Positions 11,636 to 11,994 of a stretch of DNA of 11,994 nucleotides are shown in pieces. Numbering within the stretch: position 1 is the stretch's first letter; the number at the start of each line of letters is the position of its first letter. A program made the translations under genes and the position numbers. This stretch comes from an uncultured Clostridiaceae bacterium (GTDB taxonomy: Bacteria; Bacillota; Clostridia; Lachnospirales; Lachnospiraceae). The DNA lies in contig CAMWMT010000039.1 of assembly GCA_947175375.1 (NCBI GenBank), positions 1 to 11,994 on the forward strand. The letters are read 5' to 3'. The notes under the pieces were generated by a model. The model did not search any database. It saw only the letters and a list, made by a program, of their open reading frames with translations, and was not told the origin of the DNA.

Positions 11636-11779
11636 TTACACAGTTTTTCGCCTTTTTCTTACCTTACATGAGCGCATCTTAACCAGACTCTGTTCTTTTT
11701 CTTTACTGAACAGTGCCTCATAATGTTCGCTATGCAGATAATATGCGAAAGCCTTCGCATCGAAATTAACTGTTGCCAT
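11636..11779 (-). CDS. Short ORF (47 aa), hypothetical or leader peptide, possibly frameshifted
   Basis: ATG at 11779 with AAAGGA about 8 bases upstream, a good promoter, and a stop at 11636. The sequence starts MATVNFDAKAFAYYLHSEHY and ends CKVRKRRKTV. I recognise no family. One A inserted in the AAAAA run near the codons for VRKRR could explain the early stop: in the next frame the reading continues LCNTWMADFVRMPDG... to a TGA at 11560-11562 inside the terminator stem, giving about 70 residues. Its codons for Lys, Glu, His and Tyr (16 of 47) match the tRNAs downstream, which may be chance. Confidence 0.5.
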   Translation of the reverse strand: MATVNFDAKAFAYYLHSEHYEALFSKEKEQSLVKMRSCKVRKRRKTV

Positions 11780-11830
11780 GATCGTTTCCTTTCTGGACTC
11801 ATTCGGTCCGCTTTTTTCTTAACTGTAATC

Positions 11831-11859
11831 ACTATAACACCAATTCACAGATTTGTCAT
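11831..11859 (-). promoter_or_regulatory. Predicted promoter of the short ORF and probably the tRNA cluster
   Basis: Minus-strand ATGACA (11854-11859), 17 bases, TATAGT (11831-11836), each 5/6 to consensus, about 52 bases before the ATG. A second candidate overlaps upstream: TTAACC, 17 bases, perfect TATAAT (11858-11863). No other convincing promoter is seen between here and tRNA-Tyr, so read-through from this point could supply the tRNAs. The remaining sequence to 11994 holds no gene that I can support. Confidence 0.6.
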
Positions 11860-11994
11860 TATACTGGTAATATAATTTGTGGTTAATCACTCTCTAACAG
11901 AATCTATTATTAAAAAGCAAAAATCCAAAACCACATTTTATAGCCGACCTCAGATTTTTATAATCAAATGGTCACAATTCTATTTTTTCTTGCG

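Noticed and set aside
11543..11640. T-box riboswitch upstream of tRNA-Lys
   Set aside because: A terminator is present, but I found no AGGGTGG-type T-box sequence and no specifier loop; a partial TACCGC match is only the terminator stem.

Overview
The window looks like chromosome of a gut-type clostridium (Firmicutes, probably Lachnospiraceae). The reasons are the strong AGGAGG-type ribosome sites, consensus sigma-A promoters, tRNA genes mostly without encoded CCA, and the style of the proteins (BTAD regulator, FGGY kinase, FabK-like flavoprotein, UvrB). The genus call is inference; I ran no database search.

Layout. (1) 1-1099, minus: a SARP/BTAD-type regulator cut by the window start, divergent from a two-helix small membrane protein (1347-1562) and an orphan NMT1/SsuA-type lipoprotein (1628-2620). 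(2) 2621-2892: a convergent intergenic region filled by a 154-nt nested hairpin whose wobble pairs make sense only for a plus-strand RNA. (3) 2893-5840: an FGGY sugar kinase (minus) divergent from a FabK/nitronate-monooxygenase-like flavoprotein (plus). The latter has a perfect TTGACA-17-TATAAT promoter followed by a FabT-like palindrome. (4) 5960-7948, minus: uvrB. (5) 8100-10712: an A+T-rich, probably acquired island with one OLD/PARIS-like ATPase-TOPRIM nuclease gene, a decayed RhuM-family gene and a stranded perfect SOS-box sequence. (6) 10713-11779, minus: a short ORF ending in a strong terminator, then tRNA-Lys(UUU), a small XRE regulator, tRNA-Glu(UUC), tRNA-Glu(CUC), tRNA-His(GUG) and tRNA-Tyr(GUA).

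The most unusual observation is in the tRNA cluster. The Lys and His genes each have a T-loop of 58 nt instead of 7. The two insertions (52 and 53 nt) are homologous but lie in opposite orientations relative to their host tRNAs. They share a conserved 5' part, a GAGC bulge and a two-part hairpin with compensatory base changes. This looks like a tiny structured element that targets the near-palindromic T-loop. Whether the interrupted tRNAs are processed, tolerated or dead cannot be decided from the window. tRNA-Glu(UUC) also appears to lack one nucleotide in its anticodon arm, so decay of a redundant cluster is the main competing explanation.

The nuclease gene next to the cluster combines an ABC-type ATPase with a TOPRIM domain, the same two activities as PARIS, whose effector is known to cut tRNA-Lys. 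A link between the nuclease and the altered tRNA-Lys is speculative.
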